Of a stretch of DNA of 64,000 nucleotides, positions 54,413 to 63,673 are shown one piece after another. The notes beneath the pieces were generated by a model. The model did no database searches, had not been told where the DNA came from, and saw only the letters and a list, made by a program, of their open reading frames with translations. A program made the translations under genes and the position numbers. Position 1 is the first letter of the stretch. Each line of letters starts with the position of its first letter. The stretch lies in contig NZ_GL476319.1 in the NCBI RefSeq assembly GCF_000148725.1, forward strand, positions 701,923-765,922, written 5' to 3'. Source of the stretch: Roseibium sp. TrichSKD4 (lineage in GTDB: Bacteria > Pseudomonadota > Alphaproteobacteria > Rhizobiales > Stappiaceae).

Positions 54413-57298
54413 TTAGGCACTTACGGCGTGGTGGCTTTCGGGGAAATGCTCACCAATGAGCTCAAGCGTGTTGGCTAGCGGCATTGGTCGTCCAAAATAG
54501 AACCCTTGGACGTCCGTACACCCAATCTCCTTGAGAATGTCGAGCATCTCACGTGTTTCTACGCCCTCGGCAGTTGTCGTCATCTTCAGGCTTTTCGCAA
54601 GCTCAATGACTGTTCGGACAATCGCCACCGCTTCTTCGGAATCGCCCATTGACCTGACGAAGGTCTGATCAATCTTGATTTTATCGAACGGGAAGCTGCG
54701 CAGGTAACTGAGCGAGGAATATCCCGTTCCAAAGTCATCCATCGACACACGAACCCCAAGAGACTTCGCCTGTCGCAATATGGAGAGGACTTCTTCTGAG
54801 TCTTGAAGCAGAACCCCTTCCGTCACCTCCAACTCCAGACGGCGCGGATTAAGACCAGAAGAGGCCAATGCGCCAACGAGTTCGGCACCAAAGCCAGCTA
54901 CCTTGAGCTGGCGTGGAGACAGGTTCACTGCAACCCGGATGTCAGACGGCCACTTGGCAGCCTGCATACACGCTTCGCGCAGCACCCAAGCGCCAATTGG
55001 AACAATCAAGCCAGTCTCTTCCGCCAGCGGAATGAAGTCAGCGGGTGACACCATGCCACGTTCTGGATGATGCCAGCGCAACAGAGCTTCAAAACCACAT
55101 ACTTGGAAGTTTTCCATCTCGAATTGCGGCTGGTAGTGCAACTCGAGCTGGTTATGCGCTATCGCGTCGCGTAGGGCATTAAGCAGCGCCTGCCGCTCGC
55201 TAACAGCCTCACTCATATGCGGCTCAAAATACCGGTGGGTTTTCCGGCCATCATCCTTGGCTTTGTAGAGCGCAAGGTCCGCCTGTTTGAACAAGTCATC
55301 TGCAACAAGGTCATCATTTTCGGCAAATGCGATGCCGATACTCGTACCAACCGTGACTTGGTGATCAGCCAGTTGGAAAGGCTGCGACAATTGACTGATG
55401 ATACAGCGCGCAAGCTCATCAACTGATTGGCGATCAACAGGAAGCTCCGTCACCACAGCAAATTCATCGCCGCCCAAACGTACGACGAGTTCGTCATTTT
55501 CCGTGATTTCAGTCAATCGAATTCCGACCTGCCTGAGCAATTCATCTCCGACCGGGTGTCCGAGGGAGTCGTTGACGACCTTGAATTCATCTAGATCTAG
55601 GCAGAGGATTGCAAACTCGCCGCCCTTCTTGCGTCGGCGCGACAGCAAGGCTTCCATGTGTTCAAGGAACTCAACACGATTTGGCAAATGTGTCAGAGGG
55701 TCATGGCGAGCAAGGAACGCAAGGCGATCCCGTGCCTCCTGTCGCTCGGTAATATCTTCCGAAATCTCAATCCACCCGCCATCAACAAGGGGCTGATTGG
55801 TTTTCAGAACAATTCTGTCTGACGGCAATTTCAACATGGACGTGCTGACAAGCAGATCGCCATTGTCCGTAGAATGGCGTTCGCCCTGCAGCTCATGACC
55901 AGAAATCTCGGTGCCGTCTTGGAGCGCCTCCAACTGCGAAGCGGTCATGCCAGGCTGAACCTGATCGTCCTTGTGCCCGAACAGTTCACCATATCGGCGG
56001 TTGGACACAATCAATTTGCCGGTCGCATCGAACATGCAAAGGCCGTGGGACATATTGTTCAAGGCCGCGTCGAACAACATGTTCTGGTCGCGCAGTTTGG
56101 TCTCCTGAGCCTTGAGCGTCCGGTTTTTCTCATGAACGCGAACACGAAGCGCATCACGCTCCTTCACAGACCGCTGCAAGAGAACAACAGATCGGGCAAT
56201 GTCACCGACTTCATCATGTCGGCCGGTGCCGGCAACATCACCTTCGAAGTCGCCACCAGCAATGCCCGACAAGGCTCTGGTGATATTTGTCAGAGGTCGC
56301 GTCACCTGCCGAGCCAGCAAATAGGCAACAGCTGCAAAGGCCAAAAGAGCGGAGAATCCGATGAAGATCAGCCATTTGAGTAGTTTCCCACCTTCTTCGC
56401 GTCCAATTTCGGTCAGCTGATTTTGTGTTTCCGTGAGATATTTTGTCGGTTTGAGCGCACAGAGCTCAAACATTTGGATTGGGCGGCCGCACTTCACAAT
56501 GTGCCCACCCGACGATTTTATATAGCCAGACAGACTTGCCGTTCTCCCATCAAGAACGCCGCTTGTCATTCCAGCGCTCGAAATCACTCGCCCGTCGAAA
56601 ACGACTGCAATTTCAAACCCGTTGATCTTTGCCAGATCAACGAGAATCTGTTCCTTCTTGCGGAACCATCGCTGGGCCAGGAGGCCACCGATCACATCTC
56701 CAAAATCGTCAAAAACCGGAACAAAGATGACCTCAGACATCGCATTTTGATGCTCACTAGGCGCGAATGCGGAGGTTTGGGCGACCGGAAGAAGTCTAGA
56801 GAAAGTTTGTTTTTCACCTGGAAAGCTCTCCTCCATTGAGAGCATCACGTCCTTCATAAAGGACAAATTTCCAAGGGTTGTTCCTATAGCAACGAGATCG
56901 GCTTCATAAGATGAGGCACCAATTACATGCCCGCGATTGTCTAAAACTAAAATGCTGTCGACATCAGCCGTTTTAGCTGCAGGGCCAAGCAGCTCAGACA
57001 TTGCTACGACATTTCGCGACTCCAAAGCAGTTTGCGTATCCGTACGCAAAGACAACGCTTCAATTCGCCTCAAATGGTCGCCAAACTGGAAGTTAAGTCG
57101 AGCTGCAGCCAGATCAACATCGGCTGCGAGCGTTTCAAGAAGGGCTTTTTCCGAGAGTTGAGCAAGCTTTGCTTCTTGCTCTCTCAGACCGTGCTCCATC
57201 TGATAGGCCACCACGGTTATCAAACCGGCAAAGGCCAGCAGGGCAGTAAAAACCGCCCCGTAGGTATAATGCCAAAGGATTGAATTGTGGCGGAACAT
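54413..57298 (-). CDS. Membrane GGDEF-EAL protein with periplasmic sensor, HAMP and PAS domains
   Basis: 961 residues. TM1 is at about 5-32 and a periplasmic sensor region at 35-300. TM2 (LLKWLIFIGFSALLAFAAVA) leads into HAMP (ARQVTRPLTNITRALSGIAG), then PAS (ALNNMSHGLCMFDATGKLIV), GGDEF (VVRLGGDEFAVV, intact) and EAL (FEALLRWHHPERG, LEVTEGVLL, MDDFGTGYSSLSYLRS, TTAEGVETREM, intact). The inhibitory RxxD site is not kept. It can in principle make and break c-di-GMP. It starts about 11 bases after the PstS-like stop; an ATG at 57334 would overlap it. The weak ribosome binding site suggests coupled translation with the binding protein. Confidence 0.92.
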   Translation of the reverse strand: MFRHNSILWHYTYGAVFTALLAFAGLITVVAYQMEHGLREQEAKLAQLSEKALLETLAADVDLAAARLNFQFGDHLRRIEALSLRTDTQTALESRNVVAMSELLGPAAKTADVDSILVLDNRGHVIGASSYEADLVAIGTTLGNLSFMKDVMLSMEESFPGEKQTFSRLLPVAQTSAFAPSEHQNAMSEVIFVPVFDDFGDVIGGLLAQRWFRKKEQILVDLAKINGFEIAVVFDGRVISSAGMTSGVLDGRTASLSGYIKSSGGHIVKCGRPIQMFELCALKPTKYLTETQNQLTEIGREEGGKLLKWLIFIGFSALLAFAAVAYLLARQVTRPLTNITRALSGIAGGDFEGDVAGTGRHDEVGDIARSVVLLQRSVKERDALRVRVHEKNRTLKAQETKLRDQNMLFDAALNNMSHGLCMFDATGKLIVSNRRYGELFGHKDDQVQPGMTASQLEALQDGTEISGHELQGERHSTDNGDLLVSTSMLKLPSDRIVLKTNQPLVDGGWIEISEDITERQEARDRLAFLARHDPLTHLPNRVEFLEHMEALLSRRRKKGGEFAILCLDLDEFKVVNDSLGHPVGDELLRQVGIRLTEITENDELVVRLGGDEFAVVTELPVDRQSVDELARCIISQLSQPFQLADHQVTVGTSIGIAFAENDDLVADDLFKQADLALYKAKDDGRKTHRYFEPHMSEAVSERQALLNALRDAIAHNQLELHYQPQFEMENFQVCGFEALLRWHHPERGMVSPADFIPLAEETGLIVPIGAWVLREACMQAAKWPSDIRVAVNLSPRQLKVAGFGAELVGALASSGLNPRRLELEVTEGVLLQDSEEVLSILRQAKSLGVRVSMDDFGTGYSSLSYLRSFPFDKIKIDQTFVRSMGDSEEAVAIVRTVIELAKSLKMTTTAEGVETREMLDILKEIGCTDVQGFYFGRPMPLANTLELIGEHFPESHHAVSA

Positions 57299-57308
57299 CA
57301 AGACCAAC

Positions 57309-58112
57309 TCAGTTGCCGATGGCGACGCCGCCATAATTTGTAATCAACTCGCGAGCTTCATCAGATGAAGCGTAGTCAATGAATGCCTTCATTTGATCAT
57401 TCATTTGTTGATCCTTGTAGATCAACGCGAGTGTGACAGCGCTCGGGTAGTCCTCACTTGTCGGATGGAAACCGTCGATCTTAAGAACCGACAGTCCCTG
57501 CTCCAGCAAACGCGAGTACGGACCAAAAGCAATCGCCCCTTTCACAGAACGAGCGGTTTCAATGGCTTCCTGGGTGGTCACAGCCGTTTTCGACCGAGGG
57601 CTGATTTCAAGAACATCCCAGCCCGGCATCGATGCCCGCAAGACCTTCAAGGTGCTGTCTGCATCTTCACGGCGCACCAGACGAACCCGAAGATCAGCTC
57701 CGCCCAATTCAGCCCAGTTGCGCACCTCACCGGAGTAAACCCGATAGAGGTCTTCTGCAGTGATAGCGCTTAACCCAACCGAGGGGTTGACGAAGAATGC
57801 ACTCGGTATCTTCGCAAAGGGCCTGTATTCTAGCCCCGCTTGTTGCTCGCTTTCCTTCAGCGGCCGCGCAACCCGCGCCAAACGTTCTTCATCAGAACTC
57901 ACTGCAGCAATGCCACCACCCGAGCCGATACTAGGCGGAATGGAAAGTTTCACTTCTGGGTTTTTTGAGGAAAAACCTGCGCCGATTTCGCGCAACATTT
58001 CCAGACCATCGCCAGTGCCAACGACAGTTAGCTCACTTTGCGATGCGTAAGTCTGCACTGACCCAGCCAGCGCACCAAATGCGATCAATAGACCAACACG
58101 AAGTACTCTCAT
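57309..58112 (-). CDS. PstS-like periplasmic substrate-binding protein
   Basis: 267 residues with a signal peptide (MRVLRVGLLIAFGALAGSVQ, cleavage after TYA). The mature protein begins SQSELTVVGTGDGLEMLREI and contains SIPPSIGSGGGIAAVSSDEE and VNPSVGLSAITAEDLYRVYS, as in the phosphate/oxyanion-binding PBP family. No transporter genes are adjacent. It is instead coupled to the GGDEF-EAL receptor gene, so it probably presents a ligand to that receptor. The ATG at 58112 follows AAGGG; a GTG at 58121 is less likely. Confidence 0.88.
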   Translation of the reverse strand: MRVLRVGLLIAFGALAGSVQTYASQSELTVVGTGDGLEMLREIGAGFSSKNPEVKLSIPPSIGSGGGIAAVSSDEERLARVARPLKESEQQAGLEYRPFAKIPSAFFVNPSVGLSAITAEDLYRVYSGEVRNWAELGGADLRVRLVRREDADSTLKVLRASMPGWDVLEISPRSKTAVTTQEAIETARSVKGAIAFGPYSRLLEQGLSVLKIDGFHPTSEDYPSAVTLALIYKDQQMNDQMKAFIDYASSDEARELITNYGGVAIGN

Positions 58113-58526
58113 AACTATCACCCTTGTTAAAGGTGACTATAGACTGACTTTAGGGGGGTTAATGTTTAGTGAAAGAGATATAAAAAAATGATTACAATTA
58201 CCTATAGAGTAAATCTAAAATGCAAAATAGATTTCAAAACAACTAGTAGCACTTCGATGTATTTTTTTAGGTCGTAAGAAAACAAACTCGCAAAAATCAA
58301 AACAAATGATAGAAAAACAAACAAAACACAACCATTAGCAGATATTTCATATGCCGTTGGTGTTTCAAAAAATAGCGGCCAAAAGCAACGCTAGGTTTAG
58401 AGCCAAAGAGAAAGCAATTTAATCTACAAAAGCACTATGTATTTCATCAGGTAACTATTTCGGTACTGGCGCAAAACTATAGAGCAAAAGTTACAGCGTA
58501 AGAAAATCAGAATTTAAAACAAAAGC
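58113..58526. other. AT-rich intergenic region
   Basis: About 410 bases, AT-rich and without a gene. It contains the promoter of the PstS-like/GGDEF-EAL pair. In base composition it resembles the island at 50784-51510. Confidence 0.55.
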
Positions 58527-58549
58527 CGCACCATCGGAAAAATGGTGCG
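58527..58549 (-). terminator. Terminator of serA
   Basis: CGCACCAT (58527-58534) pairs with ATGGTGCG (58542-58549), 7-base loop. On the minus strand GCTTTTGTTTT follows. Confidence 0.85.
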
Positions 58550-58590
58550 ACTTTGCTTTGCAGCATTACGTCCACGTTACCCGCCCCGCG

Positions 58591-59835
58591 TCAAACCCTG
58601 TTAAGGAGCCGTGCCCGGATCGTATTCGGCAGCGCCCGAATTTCTTCAAGAATCTGAACTGGGTCAGCCACAACACTGTCGACATCCAGAACAACGTAGC
58701 CGATATCCTGGTGTGACTGCATGAACTGGGCATGGATGTTCAGATCATGCCGCGTGAAGAGATCATTGAGGGTTCGCATTGCGCCCGGCGCATTATGGTG
58801 CACCTGAATGAACCGAGTGGCGTCCGTCCCTTTCGGAAGCTGAACTTGCGGGAACGAAACTGCCCCGAGCGTTGAGCCCACATCGGAATACTCAACCAAA
58901 CGCTTGGATACCTCTTCGCCAATCCGCGCCTGAGCTTCTTCAGTCGAGCCACCGACATGCGGCGTCAGGATTACATTATCAAGACCGCGCAACGGGCTGA
59001 TGAACTCATCCTTGTTCGACTTCGGCTCAGTTGGGAAAACATCAATAGCGGCGCCAGCCAAATGACCGCTTCTCAAAGCAGACGCCAGAGCGTCGATATC
59101 AATCACCTTGCCGCGGGCGTTGTTGATCAAAAACGCGCCCTTCTTCATCTTGGCAATCTGGTCGGCGCCAAACATGTTCCGCGTGTCATGTGTGTCCGGA
59201 ACATGGAGCGACACGACGTCTGATGCTTCCAAAAGAGCATCAAGGCTTTCGGCAGGCGTGACATTGCCGTGTTGAAGCTTGTCGATGGTATCATAATAAA
59301 TCACACGCAAGCCCATGGCCTCGGCCAGGTTGGACAGCTGCGTCCCGATGTTTCCATAACCGACGATGCCCAGCGTCTTGCCACGCACTTCCCGCGAGCC
59401 AACAGCCGTCTTCATCCAGCGCCCTTCGTGAGCGGCTGATGACTTCGGAAACACACCACGAAACAGCATGACAATTTCGGCAACGGTCAATTCGGCGACC
59501 GAGCGCGTGTTGGAAAATGGCGCATTGAAGACCGGAACACCCCGGATCAAAGCGGCCTCAAGATCCACCTGATTGGTGCCAACTGAAAAACAGCCCACTC
59601 CGACGAGCGTTTGAGCTGCGTCCAGCACTTCTGCGGTCACTTGGGTACGAGATCGAATGCCGAGCATGTGAACGCCCTGCAGCTTCTCGATCAAGGCATC
59701 CTTGTCGAGCGCTGTCGACAGCACTTCTATATTCTCGTAACCAGCCTTATCCAGAACAGCGTGAGCCGTTGGAGAAATGCCTTCAAGCAAGAGCCAGCGA
59801 ATTTGGTTTTTCGGCCGGGAGAGACCGTGGATCAT
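58591..59835 (-). CDS. serA: D-3-phosphoglycerate dehydrogenase
   Basis: A 414-residue enzyme for the first step of serine synthesis. The NAD-binding GKTLGIVGYGNIGTQLSNLA, the catalytic Arg/Glu region (LINNARGKVIDIDAL, AIDVFPTEP) and His in TPHVGGSTEEAQ are present. A C-terminal ACT domain (HHNAPGAMRTLNDLFTRHDL) suggests serine feedback. The length matches the E. coli-type enzyme rather than the long form. The ATG at 59835 has AAAGG upstream; the open frame to 59895 does not improve it. Confidence 0.95.
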   Translation of the reverse strand: MIHGLSRPKNQIRWLLLEGISPTAHAVLDKAGYENIEVLSTALDKDALIEKLQGVHMLGIRSRTQVTAEVLDAAQTLVGVGCFSVGTNQVDLEAALIRGVPVFNAPFSNTRSVAELTVAEIVMLFRGVFPKSSAAHEGRWMKTAVGSREVRGKTLGIVGYGNIGTQLSNLAEAMGLRVIYYDTIDKLQHGNVTPAESLDALLEASDVVSLHVPDTHDTRNMFGADQIAKMKKGAFLINNARGKVIDIDALASALRSGHLAGAAIDVFPTEPKSNKDEFISPLRGLDNVILTPHVGGSTEEAQARIGEEVSKRLVEYSDVGSTLGAVSFPQVQLPKGTDATRFIQVHHNAPGAMRTLNDLFTRHDLNIHAQFMQSHQDIGYVVLDVDSVVADPVQILEEIRALPNTIRARLLNRV

Positions 59836-60040
59836 GACGGCAGACCTTTTGTCCGGTGTCGGTAGAAGATGAAACTGGCGCAGAGGAAGCACCAAACCTG
59901 AAACCGCCGCCTCCGACGCTCTCAGGCGCCGGTGTCGTATACGCGTTAACCCATGACGCGTCTAGGCAACTTGAGTAATCAAGTGTCCAGAATGGCAGGT
60001 ATGCAGTTTTCTCAAGGGCATGCCCTTCAAGCCAATGAAA

Positions 60041-60063
60041 ATCCCGGCCACTTGGGCCGGGAT
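60041..60063 (-). terminator. Terminator of the ilvIH operon
   Basis: ATCCCGGCC (60041-60049) pairs with GGCCGGGAT (60055-60063), 5-base loop; TTTTC follows on the minus strand. It lies 22 bases after the ilvH stop. Confidence 0.85.
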
Positions 60064-60085
60064 CAGAATTCTCATCAAGAGAACC

Positions 60086-60658
60086 TCAGATGCCTTCCGG
60101 GCCGCGTTGGACGGCGGCGACGCCGGTGCGGGAAACTTCCGTTAGGCCCAGCGGCTTCATGATGGAGATGAACTGCTCGACCTTGTTGGTGCGACCGGTG
60201 ATCTCAAAAACGAAATGCTCGGTTGTTGCGTCAATCACCGTCGCGCGGAAGGCCTCGCCAAGGCGCAGGGCTTCCAGACGCTTTTCGCCGGTTCCAGCCA
60301 CCTTCACAAGCGCCAATTCACGTTCCAACGGCTTGTCTTGGCTGGCTATTTTTGCCTCAACGGTCAGGTCCGTCACCTTATGTACCGGCACCAGACGATC
60401 TAATTGGTGGCGGATTTGCTCAATGATCATCGGCGTACCGGTTGTCACTATGGTGATCCGGGACAGGTGCTTTTCGTGTTCGGTCTCAGACACGGTGAGG
60501 CTGTCGATATTGTAGCCACGTCCGGAGAACAGACCGATCACACGGGCAAGCACGCCCGGCTCGTTGTCAACGACAACAGAGAGCGTGTGCGTTTCCTGCT
60601 CATTGCTGACTTCAGCCAGGAAATATGCAGACGGGGCGGAGAGGTTTTGTGGGTTCAT
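60086..60658 (-). CDS. ilvH: Acetolactate synthase small (regulatory) subunit
   Basis: 190 residues. The N-terminal ACT domain (THTLSVVVDNEPGVLARVIG, LFSGRGYNIDSLTVSETEH) binds valine for feedback inhibition, and the C-terminal domain (EAFRATVIDATTEHFVFEIT) activates the large subunit. It lies 25 bases after ilvI with GAAGGA upstream. It is part of branched-chain amino acid synthesis. Confidence 0.96.
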   Translation of the reverse strand: MNPQNLSAPSAYFLAEVSNEQETHTLSVVVDNEPGVLARVIGLFSGRGYNIDSLTVSETEHEKHLSRITIVTTGTPMIIEQIRHQLDRLVPVHKVTDLTVEAKIASQDKPLERELALVKVAGTGEKRLEALRLGEAFRATVIDATTEHFVFEITGRTNKVEQFISIMKPLGLTEVSRTGVAAVQRGPEGI

Positions 60659-60683
60659 GTTCTTGTCCTTCAGTCCCGTGAAC

Positions 60684-62459
60684 TCAAACCAGCGCCTTGC
60701 CGGACGCATCAATCGCGTTGGCAACAGCTTCGTCGTTCGCCTCATCCGGCAGCAGCATTTCGTTATGCGCCTTGCCTGACGGGATCATCGGGAAACAATT
60801 GGTGAGGTTCGCGACGCGGCAATCAAAAATGACCGGTTTGTCGACGGCAATCATTTGCTCAATGGCACCGTCCAGATCACCCGGCTTGTCGACCCTAAAG
60901 CCAACACCCCCATATGCTTCAGCGAGTTTGATGAAGTCCGGCAGACTCTCAGTGTAAGAGTGAGACAGGCGGTTGCCATGCAAGAGCTGCTGCCACTGAC
61001 GCACCATGCCCATATACTGATTGTTCAAGATGAACACCTTGACCGGCAGACCGAATTGGACCGCTGTCGACATCTCTTGAATATTCATCAGGATGGAGGC
61101 ATCCCCGGCAATATCGATACAAAGGGCATCACGGTGCGCAACCTGCGCACCAATGGCAGCTGGCAGGCCATACCCCATGGTGCCCAGACCGCCAGAGGTC
61201 AGCCAACGGTTTGGCGCGTCGAAACCATAAAACTGGGCCGCCCACATCTGGTGCTGGCCAACTTCGGTTGAGATATAGGTTTCCCGGTCCTTGGTCAGCT
61301 CGTAAAGACGCTGGATGGCGTATTGCGGCATGATGACATCGTTATTCGGACGATAGGCCAGCGAATTGCGCGCGCGCCAGCTGTCAATCTCCGCCCACCA
61401 TGCCTTCAGCGCAGCTTCATCCGCTTTGGCAGATGACGTGCGCCACATGCGGACAAGATCTTCCAGAACATGGGCAACATCGCCGATGATTGGCAGGTCC
61501 ACCTTGACGATCTTGTTGATCGAAGACGGGTCGATATCGATATGAATTTTGCGGGAGTTCGGCGCAAACGCATCAATTCGGCCTGTGATGCGGTCGTCAA
61601 ACCGCGCCCCGATATTGATCATCAGGTCACAGTCATGCATCGCCATATTGGCTTCATAGGTCCCGTGCATGCCCAGCATACCCAGCCAATTGTCGCCAGA
61701 CCCCGGATACGCCCCCAGCCCCATCAAGGTGGAGGTGATCGGGAAGCCCGTCAGGCTGACGAGCTCGCGCAGCAATTGGGCCCCTTCCGGGCCGGAATTA
61801 ATGACGCCGCCGCCGGTGTAAAACACCGGCTTTTTGGCTGCCGCCATCATTTCAACAACCTGACGCAGCGCGCCTGCATCCCCCTTCAACTGCGGGCGGT
61901 AAGACTTGTGCGTAGCAGACGGGTTTACAGTCGGGCCTTGATACGTTCCGGTGGCGAACTGAACGTCTTTCGGAATGTCGACAACAACCGGACCCGGACG
62001 GCCGGAAGTGGCGACATAAAACGCCTCGTGCAGAATACGCGGCAAATCCTCAACGTCTTTGACCAGCCAGTTGTGCTTGGTGCAAGGCCGGGTGATGCCA
62101 ACCGTGTCACACTCTTGAAACGCGTCAGACCCAATCAACTGGGTTGGAACCTGCCCCGTGATGCAGACCAGCGGAATGGAGTCCAGCAAGGCATCCGTCA
62201 ACGCCGTAACCATGTTGGTCGCACCGGGGCCGGAGGTAACCAGAACAACGCCCGGTTTGCCGGTAGAGCGCGCATAGCCTTCAGCGGCATGTCCTGCGCC
62301 CTGCTCATGACGCACCAAAATGTGCTCAAGGCCTTCCTGCTGAATGATTTCGTCGTAAATCGGAAGCACAGCGCCGCCCGGATATCCAAAAATGGTGTCA
62401 ACACCTTGATCCTTCAGCGCCTGGATGACCATTTCTGCGCCGGTCATTTCGCGTGTCAT
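60684..62459 (-). CDS. ilvI: Acetolactate synthase large (catalytic) subunit
   Basis: A 591-residue ThDP- and FAD-dependent enzyme making acetolactate or acetohydroxybutyrate. The catalytic Glu lies in RHEQGAGHAAEGYARSTGKP; GYPGGAVLPIYDEI, the FAD region GMLGMHGTYEANMAMHDCD, and the ThDP motif CIDIAGDASILMNIQEM are present. The ATG at 62459 follows GAAGGA. The gene is preceded by a leader peptide and terminator that indicate attenuation by Ile/Leu/Val supply. Confidence 0.96.
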   Translation of the reverse strand: MTREMTGAEMVIQALKDQGVDTIFGYPGGAVLPIYDEIIQQEGLEHILVRHEQGAGHAAEGYARSTGKPGVVLVTSGPGATNMVTALTDALLDSIPLVCITGQVPTQLIGSDAFQECDTVGITRPCTKHNWLVKDVEDLPRILHEAFYVATSGRPGPVVVDIPKDVQFATGTYQGPTVNPSATHKSYRPQLKGDAGALRQVVEMMAAAKKPVFYTGGGVINSGPEGAQLLRELVSLTGFPITSTLMGLGAYPGSGDNWLGMLGMHGTYEANMAMHDCDLMINIGARFDDRITGRIDAFAPNSRKIHIDIDPSSINKIVKVDLPIIGDVAHVLEDLVRMWRTSSAKADEAALKAWWAEIDSWRARNSLAYRPNNDVIMPQYAIQRLYELTKDRETYISTEVGQHQMWAAQFYGFDAPNRWLTSGGLGTMGYGLPAAIGAQVAHRDALCIDIAGDASILMNIQEMSTAVQFGLPVKVFILNNQYMGMVRQWQQLLHGNRLSHSYTESLPDFIKLAEAYGGVGFRVDKPGDLDGAIEQMIAVDKPVIFDCRVANLTNCFPMIPSGKAHNEMLLPDEANDEAVANAIDASGKALV

Positions 62460-62605
62460 TTCGTGCTTCCTTCGGGTTTGCCCGTTTCTTGTTGGGCGTT
62501 TTACTCGTTCAACTGTCCTCATGAGCCGATGGCAGCCAAGCGCCGGTCGGACGGGAGAAAACGTGCTGCAAGGTGGAGAGATCAGACAGTTCGGGGCTGA
62601 GCTAC

Positions 62606-62629
62606 AAAAAAAGGCTCCTGAGGAGCCTT
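62606..62629 (-). terminator. Attenuator hairpin upstream of ilvI
   Basis: AAGGCTCC (62611-62618) pairs with GGAGCCTT (62622-62629), 3-base loop. On the minus strand this is followed by a run of T (62610-62606). It lies in the leader, about 150 bases before ilvI and after the leader peptide. Its 5' arm, read on the minus strand, can also pair with GGAGC at the end of the leader peptide frame, which would form an antiterminator. Confidence 0.85.
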
Positions 62630-62656
62630 GTCATGCGCGCCAGCGATCCGAACGGG

Positions 62657-62710
62657 TCATCCCGCTCCGATGGAGCGCTTTCCTACCACTAGAAGAATAG
62701 ACATCGGCAT
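62657..62710 (-). CDS. ilvIH leader peptide
   Basis: ATG at 62710 (or 62704) encodes MPMSILLVVGKRSIGAG and stops at 62657-62659. The run Ile-Leu-Leu-Val-Val is the classic control stretch of an ilv attenuator. Six bases after the Val codons come CGCTCC and then GGAGCG, which form a small hairpin (62663-62677). A ribosome stalled at the Val codons would cover the first arm and free GGAGCG to pair with the terminator's GGCTCC. AGGA lies 12 bases before the first ATG. Leader peptides of this kind are known for ilvIH in alphaproteobacteria (comparative work by Vitreschak and colleagues, from memory). Confidence 0.82.
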   Translation of the reverse strand: MPMSILLVVGKRSIGAG

Positions 62711-63058
62711 GGCGACGTTTCATCCTGTCCGGCCAGATACTTAAGCTCAGGCGCCACTCTTCAGCGAGGTCGCCGATCGAAGGCAGCGGCCCACCACCCT
62801 TCGATGCGCTGCACACTAGTCAGCGGGCGCAACAGGGTCAAGACCCAAAATTTCAATTATTGCGCCGAATTTGCTCCATCTTTTTGATTATTGCTCGACG
62901 TATCGTTTCTCAACGGCTTTTCATGGTGTCTCCCGGCAAGGGACTCACAATTTCCAACGCCCTTTAGATTTGATGCCAAACGAAACCAAACGGATTCATG
63001 ACATCCACTCACAGCCTGAGTTCAAGGCCGTGCAAGCATTAGAGCCAAAAACCACGAA
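62711..63058. other. Intergenic region upstream of the ilv leader
   Basis: About 350 bases that must hold the ilvIH promoter. The open frame at 62871-63062 has no convincing ribosome binding site or familiar sequence. No strong hairpin is seen. Confidence 0.45.
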
Positions 63059-63673
63059 CTAGCCCGCTTCAACGGGATCCAGAACAAGCAGAAGACGCGT
63101 CAAATCTCCGTCCCCCATGACCGGTGAGCGATGCAGCAAGCCGCAGCTTTCCGGCGCCGGGAAGTCCAACCCGCGCAACAAGGCAACCTGGCCCGTTTTC
63201 ACTTGCCGGTGCCGAGATGCAATATCCGCGTGGATATCGCGAACATACTCAGTTCCCTGCCCCCTGTATGTGCACAAGAGACGCGCTTTCACCTTGTCGA
63301 TGTGGAATTTCGGGCAGGTCGTTAGAGAGGCCGTTTCAAGCCGCATTCGAACAAATTCACCGCCCATGAGCTTTGAAAAAGCGCGTGCCAAATAGGCCAG
63401 ATCAGCCACCAGTGCCTTTTGGAAATCCGAAGCCTCCAAACCTGATTTTTCGCAGGCAGCTGTTAGGGCATTTTCCAACTGCTCAACATGCACAATTGCG
63501 CGCATCTCCGGCAATTGGCTGTGGGGAATACCCGCCAGCCAATCGGCAAAGGCGGGACCCAAAGTGCGTTGCCAAATAACTGCGGCAACGCCAGGGTCGC
63601 CAATAGCATTCAAAATCGAAAGCTCATTGCCGCGGACGACATCGCACGCCGCAGCATCTGCCTGCATCAGCAT
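63059..63673 (-). CDS. DUF1826 domain protein
   Basis: 204 residues of a family repeatedly found next to CobW-type zinc GTPases in proteobacteria. Visible features are VIWQRTLGPAFADWLAGIP, LARAFSKLMGGEFVRMRLET and the His/Cys-containing CPKFHIDKVKARLLCTYRGQ, then GLLHRSPVMGDGDLTRLLLV. The biochemical role is unknown; a part in zinc limitation is suggested by the neighbour. The start overlaps the CobW stop (TAATG) behind AGGAGG, so translation is coupled. Confidence 0.85.
   Translation of the reverse strand: MLMQADAAACDVVRGNELSILNAIGDPGVAAVIWQRTLGPAFADWLAGIPHSQLPEMRAIVHVEQLENALTAACEKSGLEASDFQKALVADLAYLARAFSKLMGGEFVRMRLETASLTTCPKFHIDKVKARLLCTYRGQGTEYVRDIHADIASRHRQVKTGQVALLRGLDFPAPESCGLLHRSPVMGDGDLTRLLLVLDPVEAG

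Noticed and set aside
62871-63062. Short plus-strand frame upstream of ilvI
   Set aside because: No ribosome binding site, no familiar sequence and it lies in the presumed ilvIH promoter region.
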